DNA from: Prosthecodimorpha hirschii
GTDB taxonomy: Bacteria; Pseudomonadota; Alphaproteobacteria; Rhizobiales; Ancalomicrobiaceae
Assembly (NCBI RefSeq): GCF_001305515.1
Contig: NZ_LJYW01000001.1
Coordinates: 4,090,085-4,154,084, forward strand
Direction of reading: 5' to 3'
DNA length: 64,000 nucleotides
The position numbers and the translations under genes are program-made. How positions within the stretch are numbered: the stretch's first letter is position 1; every line of letters starts with the position of its first letter. Below, in pieces: positions 9,235 to 17,076 of this stretch. The notes beneath the pieces are model-generated. The model was not told the DNA's origin, ran no database searches, and saw nothing but the letters and a program-made list of their open reading frames with translations.

Positions 9235-10410
9235 ATGGCTAAAGACGTCGTCATCGTCGCTGCCGCCCGCACCGCAGTCGGCAGCTTCAACGGTTCGCTT
9301 GCCAGCCTGCCGGCCCACCAGCTCGGCGCCATTGCGATCAAGGCCGCGCTGGAACGGGCCAAGGTGGAGGCCGCCGAGGTCAACGAAGTCATCCTCGGCC
9401 AGGTGCTCGCCGCCGGCCAGGGCCAGAACCCGGCCCGCCAGGCCGCCATCGCGGCCGGCATCCCGAAGGAGGCCACCGCCTGGGGCCTCAACCAGCTGTG
9501 CGGCTCGGGCCTGCGCACGGTCGCGATCGGCATGCAGCAGATCCTGACCGGCGATGCCGACATCATCGTCGCCGGCGGCCAGGAATCCATGTCGATGGCG
9601 CCGCATGTCGCGCATCTGCGCAACGGCACCAAGATGGGCTCGATGGAGATGGCCGATTCCATGCTCCGCGACGGCCTGATGGACGCGTTCCACGGCTACC
9701 ACATGGGCAATACCGCGGAGAACGTCGCCAAGCAGTGGCAGCTGACCCGCGGCGCGCAGGACGAGTTCGCGGTCGCCTCGCAGAACAAGGCCGAGGCCGC
9801 CCAGAAGGCCGGCCGCTTCAAGGACGAGATCGTCCCGGTCGTGATCAAGGACCGCAAGGGCGACAAGATCGTCGACCAGGACGAGTATATCCGCGCCGGC
9901 ACGACGATCGACGCGCTCGGCAAGCTGCGCCCGGCCTTCGACAAGGAAGGCACCGTGACCGCCGGCAACGCCTCGGGCATCAATGACGGCGCCGCCGCGC
10001 TGGTGCTGATGTCGGCCGAGGAAGCCGCCCGGCGCGGCCTGACCCCGCTCGCCCGCATCGTCTCCTGGGCGACCGCCGGCGTCGATCCGGCGATCATGGG
10101 CACCGGCCCGATCCCGGCTTCGCGCAAGGTGCTGCAGAAGTCCGGCTGGACGGTCGACGACCTCGACCTGGTCGAGGCCAACGAGGCCTTCGCGGCGCAG
10201 GCCTGCGCGGTCAACAAGGACATGGGCTGGAACCCGGACATCGTGAACGTCAACGGCGGCGCCATCGCGATCGGTCACCCGATCGGCGCCTCCGGCGCGC
10301 GCGTCCTGGTCACGCTGCTGCACGAGATGCAGAAGCGCGACGCCAAGAAGGGCCTCGCCACGCTGTGCATCGGCGGCGGCATGGGCGTCGCCCTGACGGT
10401 CGAGCGCTGA
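9235..10410 (+). CDS. phaA: Acetyl-CoA C-acetyltransferase (beta-ketothiolase) PhaA
   Basis: A 391-residue biosynthetic thiolase condensing two acetyl-CoA to acetoacetyl-CoA. The nucleophilic cysteine is C89 in [10 protein letters not shown], with H348 in [12 protein letters not shown] and the proton-shuttling C378 in LCIGGGMG. These positions are identical to the well-studied Zoogloea enzyme. Start ATG 9235 has a good Shine-Dalgarno sequence (GGAGGA). phaB follows 188 bp downstream in the same direction, so the pair makes R-3-hydroxybutyryl-CoA for PHB and for the ethylmalonyl-CoA pathway. The PHA synthase gene is not in the window. Confidence 0.97.
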   Translation: MAKDVVIVAAARTAVGSFNGSLASLPAHQLGAIAIKAALERAKVEAAEVNEVILGQVLAAGQGQNPARQAAIAAGIPKEATAWGLNQLCGSGLRTVAIGMQQILTGDADIIVAGGQESMSMAPHVAHLRNGTKMGSMEMADSMLRDGLMDAFHGYHMGNTAENVAKQWQLTRGAQDEFAVASQNKAEAAQKAGRFKDEIVPVVIKDRKGDKIVDQDEYIRAGTTIDALGKLRPAFDKEGTVTAGNASGINDGAAALVLMSAEEAARRGLTPLARIVSWATAGVDPAIMGTGPIPASRKVLQKSGWTVDDLDLVEANEAFAAQACAVNKDMGWNPDIVNVNGGAIAIGHPIGASGARVLVTLLHEMQKRDAKKGLATLCIGGGMGVALTVER

Positions 10411-10439
10411 TCGGGCGGGGTCTCCCGCACCGGGCTTCG

Positions 10440-10469
10440 ACGGGGGTGGTGCAGCCGCGCCGCCCCCGT
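10440..10469 (+). terminator. Hairpin after phaA
   Basis: ACGGGGG (10440-10446) pairs with CCCCCGT (10463-10469) across a GC-rich 16-base loop, 29 bp after the phaA stop. It lacks a long T-run. It may attenuate phaA transcription before phaB. Confidence 0.5.
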
Positions 10470-10598
10470 TCCGATGTCCGGCCTTCGCGCTCAGCGACTT
10501 TCGTCGAACGCCTTTCGTCCGACGCCGAATTGCCACCTCGACAGTCCAAAGAGTGACCGGCTATTGACCGGCTCCGATTTCTGAACGGGAGAAATGTC

Positions 10599-11324
10599 AT
10601 GGGTAGGGTTGCACTGGTCACGGGCGGTTCGCGCGGCATCGGCGCTGCGATCTCCAAGGCCCTCAAGGCCGCCGGCTACACGGTCGCGGCGAGCTATGCC
10701 GGCAATGACGAGGCCGCCGCCAAGTTCACGGCCGAGACCGGCATTCCGACCTACAAGTGGGACGTGGGCGATTTCGACGCCTGCACGGCCGGCATCGCCA
10801 AGGTCGAGGCCGAACTCGGCCCGGTCGACGTGCTGGTCAACAATGCCGGCATCACCAAGGACGGCTTCTTCCACAAGATGACCAAGGAGCAGTGGTCCGC
10901 GGTCATCCGCACCAATCTCGACGGCCTCTTCAACATGACCCGTCCGGTCATCGAAGGCATGCGGGCGCGCAATTTCGGCCGCATCATCGTGATCTCGTCG
11001 ATCAACGGTCAGAAGGGCCAGGCCGGTCAGGCCAACTACTCGGCCGCCAAGGCCGGCGACATCGGCTTCATCAAGGCGATCGCCCAGGAGAACGCCTCCA
11101 AGGGCATCACCGCCAACGCCATCTGCCCCGGCTACATCGCCACCGAAATGGTCATGGCGGTGCCGGAAGAGGTGCTGAAGACCCGCATCCTGCCGCAGAT
11201 CCCGGTCGGCCGCCTCGGCCAGCCCGAGGAGATCGCGCGCGCGGTCGTCTTCCTCGCCTCCGACGACGCCGGCTTCATCACCGGCTCGACCCTGTCGGCC
11301 AACGGCGGCCAGTACATGGCCTGA
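10599..11324 (+). CDS. phaB: Acetoacetyl-CoA reductase PhaB
   Basis: A 241-residue NADPH-dependent short-chain dehydrogenase that reduces acetoacetyl-CoA to R-3-hydroxybutyryl-CoA. Seen: cofactor motif VTGGSRGIGAAI (about residues 7-18), NNAG, the catalytic serine in VISSINGQKGQAGQ, and the YSAAKAG tyrosine-lysine pair. The stretch NAICPGYIATEMV and the C-terminus GGQYMA are typical of PhaB rather than FabG. Start ATG 10599 is preceded by GGGAGA. It is paired with phaA upstream. Confidence 0.96.
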   Translation: MGRVALVTGGSRGIGAAISKALKAAGYTVAASYAGNDEAAAKFTAETGIPTYKWDVGDFDACTAGIAKVEAELGPVDVLVNNAGITKDGFFHKMTKEQWSAVIRTNLDGLFNMTRPVIEGMRARNFGRIIVISSINGQKGQAGQANYSAAKAGDIGFIKAIAQENASKGITANAICPGYIATEMVMAVPEEVLKTRILPQIPVGRLGQPEEIARAVVFLASDDAGFITGSTLSANGGQYMA

Positions 11325-11607
11325 CGGCGGTTGCGAGCCCGGTCCTGGACCGGACTCCTATCGCGGCAACCGTTCGCCCGGGAGGGCCGGATGGCTCCGG
11401 CTCGGCCCGTTGGCCGGTACCAATCGATCGATCGGCCCGCTGCGGGGATCCTCGCGGCGGGCCGACGCATTTCAGCGGGCAAGCCGACGCCGCCCGGCGA
11501 CCGGCCGCGACGGGAGACGGTCCTGTTCCGCAGCGGCATTGACCTCTCGTTGCGGCTCCGGGATACTGCACGGCATCCCCATCCTTGGATCAGCGCGAGG
11601 GATGCCC

Positions 11608-11892
11608 ATGAAATTCTCGATCGGTAAAGTCTCGATCGGTCTCGCCGCCGGGCTCGTGGTCCTCGGGTTCGCCTGCGGAACCGCCGTCGCCGGCAATTCG
11701 ACCATCAACTATGCCGACGGCACCAAGGCCCAGGTGATCACCAGCCCGACCGGAACGATCGTGCTGCAGTTCGACCGCAAGGGCGCGCGGGTCGGCAAGC
11801 AGACGCTTCCCGACGCCGGCGCCGCGGCCCATCTCGGCGTGGTCCAGCGCCTGAGCAAGCCGGGCAGCTCCGTCGTCCACAATCCCGAATAG
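11608..11892 (+). CDS. Small exported protein of unknown function
   Basis: A 94-residue protein with a clear signal peptide: KFSIGKVSIG, a hydrophobic run LAAGLVVLGFACG, then a cleavage-like TAVAG. This leaves a mature protein of about 65 residues. The mature part (STINYADGTKAQVITSPTG, then VLQFDRKGARVG) looks like a small beta-rich periplasmic domain, but I recognise no family. ATG 11608 follows GAGGG at a suitable distance; ATG 11602 is an in-frame alternative. A Rho-independent terminator lies about 130 bp downstream. Confidence 0.7.
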   Translation: MKFSIGKVSIGLAAGLVVLGFACGTAVAGNSTINYADGTKAQVITSPTGTIVLQFDRKGARVGKQTLPDAGAAAHLGVVQRLSKPGSSVVHNPE

Positions 11893-12019
11893 CCGCGACG
11901 GGCGGAGGGCGCCTGGTCGCTTCGCTTTCGGCGACGTCGGGGATCGATCACCGGCTCGCGCTGCAGGCCCATGGCGGCCGGTCCAGCCCCTGAGACCGGG
12001 CGATCCCAAGCGTTCGACC

Positions 12020-12060
12020 CGGCCCGCTCCTGCGGCCCGCAGGCGGGCCGTTTCGTTTTC
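12020..12060 (+). terminator. Rho-independent terminator
   Basis: Stem CGGCCCGC (12020-12027) / GCGGGCCG (12043-12050) with a nested CTGC...GCAG, followed by TTTCGTTTT (12051-12059). It probably ends the transcript of the small exported protein. Confidence 0.7.
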
Positions 12061-12103
12061 GCAGCGGTCCGCCTATGCTGGAGCCGGTTCGACGAGGGCG
12101 GTC

Positions 12104-12682
12104 ATGGCGGAAGCGGTCGAGCAGGAGCGCCGGATCACGCTGGCGGAATTCGAGCAGCGCGTTGCTGCCGCCGCCGACGGCCGTCGTCTCGAACTGGTCG
12201 ACGGCCGGATCGTGATGATGTCCAATCCGACCGAGACCCACGAGCAGATCGTCTCGAATTTGGGCGCGCCGCTGAAGCTCGCCATGGATGGCCGCAACTG
12301 CCGGACCTATCTCGGCGGCATGCGGGTCCAGGCCAATGACGATCTCGGGCGCTTCGACGGATGCCGTCCGGATATCGTTGTCCGTTGCGGGCCGCGCGGC
12401 GACCGCACCTGGATCACCGATCCGGTCGTCGTGGTCGAGGTGCTGTCGCCATCGACCATGGACGTCGACCGCGGCCGCAAGCTGTGGTTCTACAAGTCGC
12501 TGGCGAGCGTCTCGCATATCCTTTTGATCTATACCGATCAGATGCGGGTCGAACACTACCGGCGCACCGACGGTGATTGGTCGATGGAGGTTCTGACCCG
12601 GCCCGGCGACGATCTCGTGCTCGACGCCGTCGCGTACCGGATCGATCTGGGGCGGATCTATTTCGACCTTCCGATCGGTTGA
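12104..12682 (+). CDS. Uma2-family (DUF820) putative restriction-like endonuclease
   Basis: A 192-residue protein of the Uma2/DUF820 family, which has a PD-(D/E)XK nuclease fold; biological roles are largely unknown. Seen: RRLELVDGRIVMMS near the start, CRPDIVVRCG, then VVVVEVLSPSTMDVDRGRK. The D of PDIVV and the E of VVEVLSPST are the catalytic-type acidic residues. The expected downstream lysine lies in the DRGRKLWFYK segment. ATG 12104 has a GAGGG Shine-Dalgarno sequence. It stands alone and shows no partner gene. Confidence 0.88.
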   Translation: MAEAVEQERRITLAEFEQRVAAAADGRRLELVDGRIVMMSNPTETHEQIVSNLGAPLKLAMDGRNCRTYLGGMRVQANDDLGRFDGCRPDIVVRCGPRGDRTWITDPVVVVEVLSPSTMDVDRGRKLWFYKSLASVSHILLIYTDQMRVEHYRRTDGDWSMEVLTRPGDDLVLDAVAYRIDLGRIYFDLPIG

Positions 12683-12864
12683 TCGCCCGGTCGATTGCCG
12701 GACGGAGGGACGCTGCGGCCGGCCGGGCATCGCAGAACCGGACGTGCCGAAGGCGCTGCAGCGTCGGCCCGGTTGCGGTCGCGCGCCGGTCTCGGCTGCC
12801 GGAGCGCCTTCCCGTCCATCGGACGATTGCCTCCGGATGGGAATTGCTCAAGTCACTGACCCTG

Positions 12865-12912
12865 GAGCATTTCCCTATCGATTGGATGATTCCATCCCAT
12901 CGGGAAATGCTC
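12865..12912. repeat. Palindromic intergenic element (GAGCATTTCCC type)
   Basis: Outer arms GAGCATTTCCC (12865-12875) and GGGAAATGCTC (12902-12912) are perfect, and an inner GGATG-ATTC-CATCC stem lies between them. Elements with terminal AGAGCATTTCC-like arms are known to be dispersed in Hyphomicrobiales intergenic regions (from memory). Only this copy is seen in the window. Confidence 0.7.
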
Positions 12913-12948
12913 TAGGGATCGGCCCAGTTCCGCCGGAGGCCGCCGTCC

Positions 12949-13722
12949 ATGTCGTCGATCCTGCCCCATTCCGCCCGCGGTCCGGAAGGCCGGACGCCGA
13001 TCGTGTTCCTGCACGGCTTCGCCGGCTCGCGCGAGACCTGGCTCGGCCAGCAGATCGCGCTGGAGACGCGCCGGCGCACCATCGCGTTCGATCTGCCCGG
13101 CCACGGTGCCGCGCTCGACTGGCCGGAGATCGGCCATGCCGGCATCTCCGCCAAGGCGGTGATCGCATCGCTATCCGCGATGGGCATCGAGCGGTTTCAC
13201 CTGGTCGGCCATTCCATGGGCGGCGCGACGGCGGTGCTGGTCGCCATGAAGCTCGCCGAGGCGGAACGGGTCGCCAGCCTGACCCTTCTGGCGCCGGGCG
13301 GCTTCGGCGACGAGATCAACCAGCGCCTGCTGCGCCGCTTCGCCGTGGCGGTCGCCGAACACGAGATCCACGCGCTCTTGGAACAGTTCTTCGGCTACGA
13401 ACGGCCGGTGCCGCTGGAGATCGCCCGCCATATGGCGGCCGAGCGGCGCGACCCGCGGGTGACGGCGGCGCTCGCCCGCATCGTCGAGGCGATCCTCGAC
13501 GGCGAACGCCAGAAGAGCTTCGATCTCTCCCTTCTCGGCGGGCTGCCGCATCCGGTGCGGCTGATCTGGGGCAACCAGGATCGCGTGCTGCCGACCCGGC
13601 AGTCGCGCCGCGCGCCCGGCACGGTCGGCGTCCATGTCTTCGCCGGCGTCGGGCACATGCCGCATCTGGAGGTGCCCCGCGAGGTGACGCGCATCCTGGT
13701 CGAGACCTGCGCGGCCGAGTAG
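12949..13722 (+). CDS. Alpha/beta-fold hydrolase (AcoC/dihydrolipoamide-acetyltransferase-like lid type)
   Basis: A 257-residue cytoplasmic alpha/beta hydrolase. The oxyanion-hole motif is VFLHGFAGSRETW, the nucleophile elbow is VGHSMGGATA, and the catalytic Asp and His are in WGNQDRVLP and GVGHMPHLE. The overall pattern resembles the hydrolase domain found in acetoin-cluster AcoC proteins, but no lipoyl domain is present and no acetoin genes are nearby. The substrate is unknown. ATG 12949 has GGAGG upstream. The start lies 36 bp after a dispersed palindromic element. Confidence 0.85.
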   Translation: MSSILPHSARGPEGRTPIVFLHGFAGSRETWLGQQIALETRRRTIAFDLPGHGAALDWPEIGHAGISAKAVIASLSAMGIERFHLVGHSMGGATAVLVAMKLAEAERVASLTLLAPGGFGDEINQRLLRRFAVAVAEHEIHALLEQFFGYERPVPLEIARHMAAERRDPRVTAALARIVEAILDGERQKSFDLSLLGGLPHPVRLIWGNQDRVLPTRQSRRAPGTVGVHVFAGVGHMPHLEVPREVTRILVETCAAE

Positions 13723-14063
13723 ACCGGGGGGAGACGTTCCGGAGCGTGATGCGGTCGACTATCGCGCCGGCCCGGAGCGCTTATGGTTCGGCACGGTCGC
13801 AACAATTCGGCATTGAACCCCCCTCCGGAATCCGACACTGTCCGGTCGCGTTCCAGGCCGGGGATCGGGTCTTGGCGGTCATCGGGCCCGGTCGGCCACG
13901 GGGTCTGGTCGGTCATGGAGCCGGTCGGTCGCGGGGATCGACAGGGAGCGGGGATCGACAGGGAGGACGGGCCGCGGGTCCGTCTGGCGGACCGCCCTGG
14001 TCGCCCACGGCATGCGTCCGAAATCTCGAAGTCAACACGCGCGATAGCGGAAGGCCCTCTGAC
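13723..14063. other. 341-bp intergenic region
   Basis: No gene is supported. A 17-bp unit (GCGGGGATCGACAGGGA) is repeated head to tail at 13931-13947 and 13948-13964. The flanking sequence contains further GGTCGGTC-like low-complexity stretches. No promoter stands out. Confidence 0.5.
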
Positions 14064-14369
14064 GTGACGATCGTGGCATGCATCGCCTTCGTGCTGATCG
14101 GCATGGCGGCCGGGTTCTATCTGAAAATCAGAGGCTTGGCCGCCCTGGCCCTGCTCGCGGCGATCGCGGCCGTTCCGGCCTCCTATCTCAACGGCGAAAG
14201 CGGGCTCGGCTATCTCGTCAATCTGATCGCCTTCCCGGTCGCCATCCAGGTCGGATACTTCATCGTCCTGGTGCTGCGCGCCCTGCGCGGGGCCTCCGCC
14301 GGCATTCCCGGCGGCATCGGATCGTCGTCGCCGACGGATCGCATCGGCCTGCAGGCCGGCCGGTTCTGA
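14064..14369 (+). CDS. Small inner-membrane protein of unknown function
   Basis: A 101-residue protein with three predicted hydrophobic segments: roughly residues 1-18 (TIVACIAFVLIGMAAGF), 24-42 (LAALALLAAIAAVPASYL) and 50-72 (YLVNLIAFPVAIQVGYFIVL). A short glycine/serine-rich cytoplasmic-type tail follows. The start is uncertain. GTG 14064 gives a protein beginning exactly at the first hydrophobic segment; no ATG is available before the middle of that segment, and the Shine-Dalgarno sequence is weak. No family recognised. Confidence 0.6.
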   Translation: MTIVACIAFVLIGMAAGFYLKIRGLAALALLAAIAAVPASYLNGESGLGYLVNLIAFPVAIQVGYFIVLVLRALRGASAGIPGGIGSSSPTDRIGLQAGRF

Positions 14370-14384
14370 CATTTCGGTGCCGAA

Positions 14385-14402
14385 GCGCGGCGGCTGCCGC
14401 GC
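14385..14402. terminator. Hairpin between convergent genes
   Basis: GCGCGGC (14385-14391) - GGCT - GCCGCGC (14396-14402) lies in the 50-bp gap between two convergent genes and may serve both. No T-run on either side. Confidence 0.45.
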
Positions 14403-14419
14403 CCCGGTCCGGCGTCCCG

Positions 14420-15514
14420 TCACGGACAGGGATTGGTGTGGCGCAGGTGTATCGCGTCGATCGCGGCTTCCAGTTCGGGGCCGATGGTCACGCCCGTGGC
14501 GCCCATGCAGGTGGTCAGCTGGGCCATCGTGGTCGCGCCGAGAATGACCGACGTGACGAACGGCCGCGAGACTGCGAAGGCCAGCGCCATCTGGGAGGGG
14601 TCGAGCCCGTGCTCGGCCGCCAGATCGCAATAGGCGGCGACGGCGGCGTCGGCATGCGGGGTCTCGTAGCGCTGCAGCCGGTTGAACAGGGTCTTGCGCG
14701 CGCCGGCCGGCAGGGCGCCGTTGCGGTACTTGCCGGTCAGATAGCCCTGCGCCAGCGCCGAGTAGGCGAGCAGCCCGACCTTCTCGCGCAGCGCCACTTC
14801 GGCCAGGTTGACCTCGAAGGTCCGGTTGACCAGCGAGTAGGCGTTCTGGATCGACTGCACGCGCGCCGCACCGCTCTGCGCGGCGGCACCGAGCCAGCGC
14901 ATCGTGCCCCAGGCGGTCTCGTTGGACAGGCCGATATGGCGGATGCGGCCGGCCTTCACATGCGCGTCGAGCGCGTCGAGGCTCTCCTCGATGGCGGTCT
15001 CGTCGGCGGCCGGTTCCGGCGTGCGCCAGATCACCGGGTTGGAGCCGAACTGCGGCACCGGGCGCTCGGGATAGTGGACCTGATAGAGGTCGATATAGTC
15101 GGTCTGCAGCCGCTTCAGGCTCTTGTGCACGGCTTCGTCGATCTGCCGGCGGGTCAGCCGGGTCGGCGCGCCATCGTCGCGCAGCCAGCCGTTCGGGCTG
15201 CGGCCGCTGACCTTGGTGGCCAGGACGATCTTGTCGCGGTTGCCGCGCGCGGCCAGCCAGGTGCCGATGATCCGTTCCGTCGAGCCCTGCGTCTCCGGCT
15301 TCGGCGGGATGGCGTACATCTCGGCCGTGTCGATGAAGTTGATGCCGTGGTCGAGCGCGAAGTCGAGCTGCTCGTGACCCTCGGCCTCGCTGTTCTGCTC
15401 GCCGAAGGTCATGGTGCCCAGGCAGAAGGCGCTGACCATCAGTCCGGTCGTGCCGAGCGGGCGATACTCCATGGCGCCGGGCGCCAGCAGGCCGGTTTCA
15501 GTGCGGATATTCAT
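14420..15514 (-). CDS. Tas-like NADP(H)-dependent aldo/keto reductase
   Basis: A 364-residue aldo/keto reductase closely resembling Escherichia coli Tas. Seen: LCLGTMTFGEQNSEAE-type start (here FCLGTMTFGEQNSEAEGHEQ), the catalytic Asp and Tyr in INFIDTAEMYAIPP, Lys in VLATKVSGRS, and His in YIDLYQVHYPERP. Tas proteins share the PPKPETQGSTE stretch, also present. The physiological substrate is unknown; in E. coli Tas was found by complementing tyrosine auxotrophy. ATG 15514 is chosen because GGAG precedes it; an internal ATG at 15472 would remove 14 residues and lacks a Shine-Dalgarno sequence. Confidence 0.92.
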   Translation of the reverse strand: MNIRTETGLLAPGAMEYRPLGTTGLMVSAFCLGTMTFGEQNSEAEGHEQLDFALDHGINFIDTAEMYAIPPKPETQGSTERIIGTWLAARGNRDKIVLATKVSGRSPNGWLRDDGAPTRLTRRQIDEAVHKSLKRLQTDYIDLYQVHYPERPVPQFGSNPVIWRTPEPAADETAIEESLDALDAHVKAGRIRHIGLSNETAWGTMRWLGAAAQSGAARVQSIQNAYSLVNRTFEVNLAEVALREKVGLLAYSALAQGYLTGKYRNGALPAGARKTLFNRLQRYETPHADAAVAAYCDLAAEHGLDPSQMALAFAVSRPFVTSVILGATTMAQLTTCMGATGVTIGPELEAAIDAIHLRHTNPCP

Positions 15515-15548
15515 GCGTCGACGACTCCGGGTGGTCGGCGGCGGACCG

Positions 15549-16220
15549 TCACGGCCGTCGCGCCAGGGCGCGGCCGATCAGGTCCTCCACCATGGGCAGG
15601 ATGCGACCCACGATCAGATCCACGCCGGCGCGGTTCGGGTGGATGCCGTCGGGCTGGTTGAGGCGGGGATCGAGGACGACGCCCTCGAGGAAGAACGGAT
15701 CGTACAGAGCGCCGTGCTTTTCCGCCACCTCCCGGAAGAGGGGGTCATATGCGTTCGCATAGGCTTCGCCCATGTTGCGGGGCGCGCGCATGCCGGTGAG
15801 CAGGACCGGCATGCGCGCGGCGAGGCGGCCGACGATCTCGTCGAGGGCTGCGCGGGTGGTCGCCGGGGGCAGCCCGCGCAACGCATCGTTGGCGCCGAAC
15901 TCGACGATCGCCGCATCCGCGTCCTCCGGCGTCGACCAGTCCAGCCGGGCGAGGCCCTGGTCGGAGGTGTCGCCGGAGACGCCGGCATTGATCACTTCGA
16001 CGTGATGCCTCTTCGCCTTGAGCGCCGCCTCCAGGCGCACCGGAAAGGCGTCGCCGGGCGGCAGTCCGTAGCCGGCGGTCAGGCTGTCGCCGAGCGCGAC
16101 GATGCGGACCCTACGGCCGGCCGGCGCGGCGGCCCATCCGGTGCCGGTGGCGGCCGGGCCGAGCGACGCGAGGCTGGCCAGGGCGGCGAGAACGCTGCGG
16201 CGGGACGGGGTTGCGGTCAT
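15549..16220 (-). CDS. Exported GDSL esterase / TesA-like arylesterase
   Basis: A 223-residue SGNH hydrolase similar to TesA (acyl-CoA thioesterase I/protease I/lysophospholipase L1). Catalytic blocks: ALGDSLTAGYGLP (Ser), INAGVSGDTS (Gly), EFGANDALRG (Asn) and DGIHPNRAG (Asp-His). The N-terminus contains SRRSVLAALASL followed by a cleavage-like GWAAAPAG, so it is exported, possibly by the Tat route because of the twin arginine. It is divergent from an ABC exporter pair (16323-19761). The same arrangement of tesA next to ybbA-ybbP occurs in many proteobacteria, which supports the assignment. Confidence 0.92.
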   Translation of the reverse strand: MTATPSRRSVLAALASLASLGPAATGTGWAAAPAGRRVRIVALGDSLTAGYGLPPGDAFPVRLEAALKAKRHHVEVINAGVSGDTSDQGLARLDWSTPEDADAAIVEFGANDALRGLPPATTRAALDEIVGRLAARMPVLLTGMRAPRNMGEAYANAYDPLFREVAEKHGALYDPFFLEGVVLDPRLNQPDGIHPNRAGVDLIVGRILPMVEDLIGRALARRP

Positions 16221-16322
16221 GGAAAAGACTCCGGCCTGTCATCTGGATCCCGGGCGGGCACCTCCCATATGAGCCCGCTGAGGCCCCGCGACCAGGGGCG
16301 TCCCAACCGCGGAGCGTCGCAT

Positions 16323-17069
16323 TTGTCCGAACCCCTCGTCGACCTTGCGGATCTTCGCCTGACCCTCGGCAAGGGGGCCGTCGCCGTCGAGGTGCTGAAG
16401 GGGGCCACGCTGGCGGTCGAGGCCGGCGAATCGGTCGGCATCGTCGGGCCGTCCGGCTCGGGCAAGTCGACCCTGCTGATGGTCATGGCCGGCCTGGAAC
16501 GGGTCCAGTCCGGCCGGGTCCGCGTCGCGGGCGCCGACCTCTCGGCGATGGACGAGGACCAGCTGGCGCTGTTCCGGGGCCGGCATGTCGGCATCGTGTT
16601 CCAGTCGTTCCACCTCGTGCCCAACATGACGGCGCTGGAGAATGTCGCGGTGCCGCTGGAACTCGCGGGCATCCCGCAGGCCTTCGAGCGGGCGCGCGCC
16701 GAGCTGGCCGCGGTCGGCCTCGCGCAGCGGACCGGGCACTATCCGGCCGAGATGTCGGGCGGCGAGCAGCAGCGGGTCGCGATCGCGCGCGCCCTGGTCG
16801 GGCGGCCGGACATCGTCATCGCCGACGAGCCGACCGGCAATCTCGATGCCGCGACCGGCGGGCAGGTCGCCGACCTTCTGTTCGCCAAGCAGGCCGAGCG
16901 CGGCGCGACCCTGGTGCTGGTCACCCATGACGCGTCGCTGGCCCGGCGCTGCTCGCGCATGGTCCATGTCTCGGGCGGCCGGATCGTCGCCGGACCCGAC
17001 GCGACGACCGAGGCCGCGCCGGTGGCGGTGTCCGGAGCGGCCGCGGCCCTGTCGGCGGCCGGGGCGTGA
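16323..17069 (+). CDS. ABC transporter ATP-binding protein, YbbA/LolD type
   Basis: A 248-residue ATPase of the MacB/LolD/YbbA class, which pairs with FtsX-like permeases. Seen: Walker A GPSGSGKSTLL, Q-loop FQSFHLVPNMTALENV, signature MSGGEQQRVAIARAL, Walker B IVIADEPTGNLD and the switch histidine in LVTHDASLA. No ATG lies at the expected place: TTG 16323 follows GGAG with proper spacing and starts just before LVDLADLRLTL. An upstream ATG (16269) would add 18 residues without a Shine-Dalgarno sequence. The permease starts 7 bp downstream, so the two are co-translated. The transported substrate is unknown; membrane-lipid or lipoprotein-related roles are typical. Confidence 0.9.
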   Translation: MSEPLVDLADLRLTLGKGAVAVEVLKGATLAVEAGESVGIVGPSGSGKSTLLMVMAGLERVQSGRVRVAGADLSAMDEDQLALFRGRHVGIVFQSFHLVPNMTALENVAVPLELAGIPQAFERARAELAAVGLAQRTGHYPAEMSGGEQQRVAIARALVGRPDIVIADEPTGNLDAATGGQVADLLFAKQAERGATLVLVTHDASLARRCSRMVHVSGGRIVAGPDATTEAAPVAVSGAAAALSAAGA

Positions 17070-17076
17070 CCCGGCG

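Noticed and set aside
13931-13964. 17-bp tandem duplication
   Set aside because: Only two copies in a low-complexity GC-rich spacer, with no coding or structural consequence visible.
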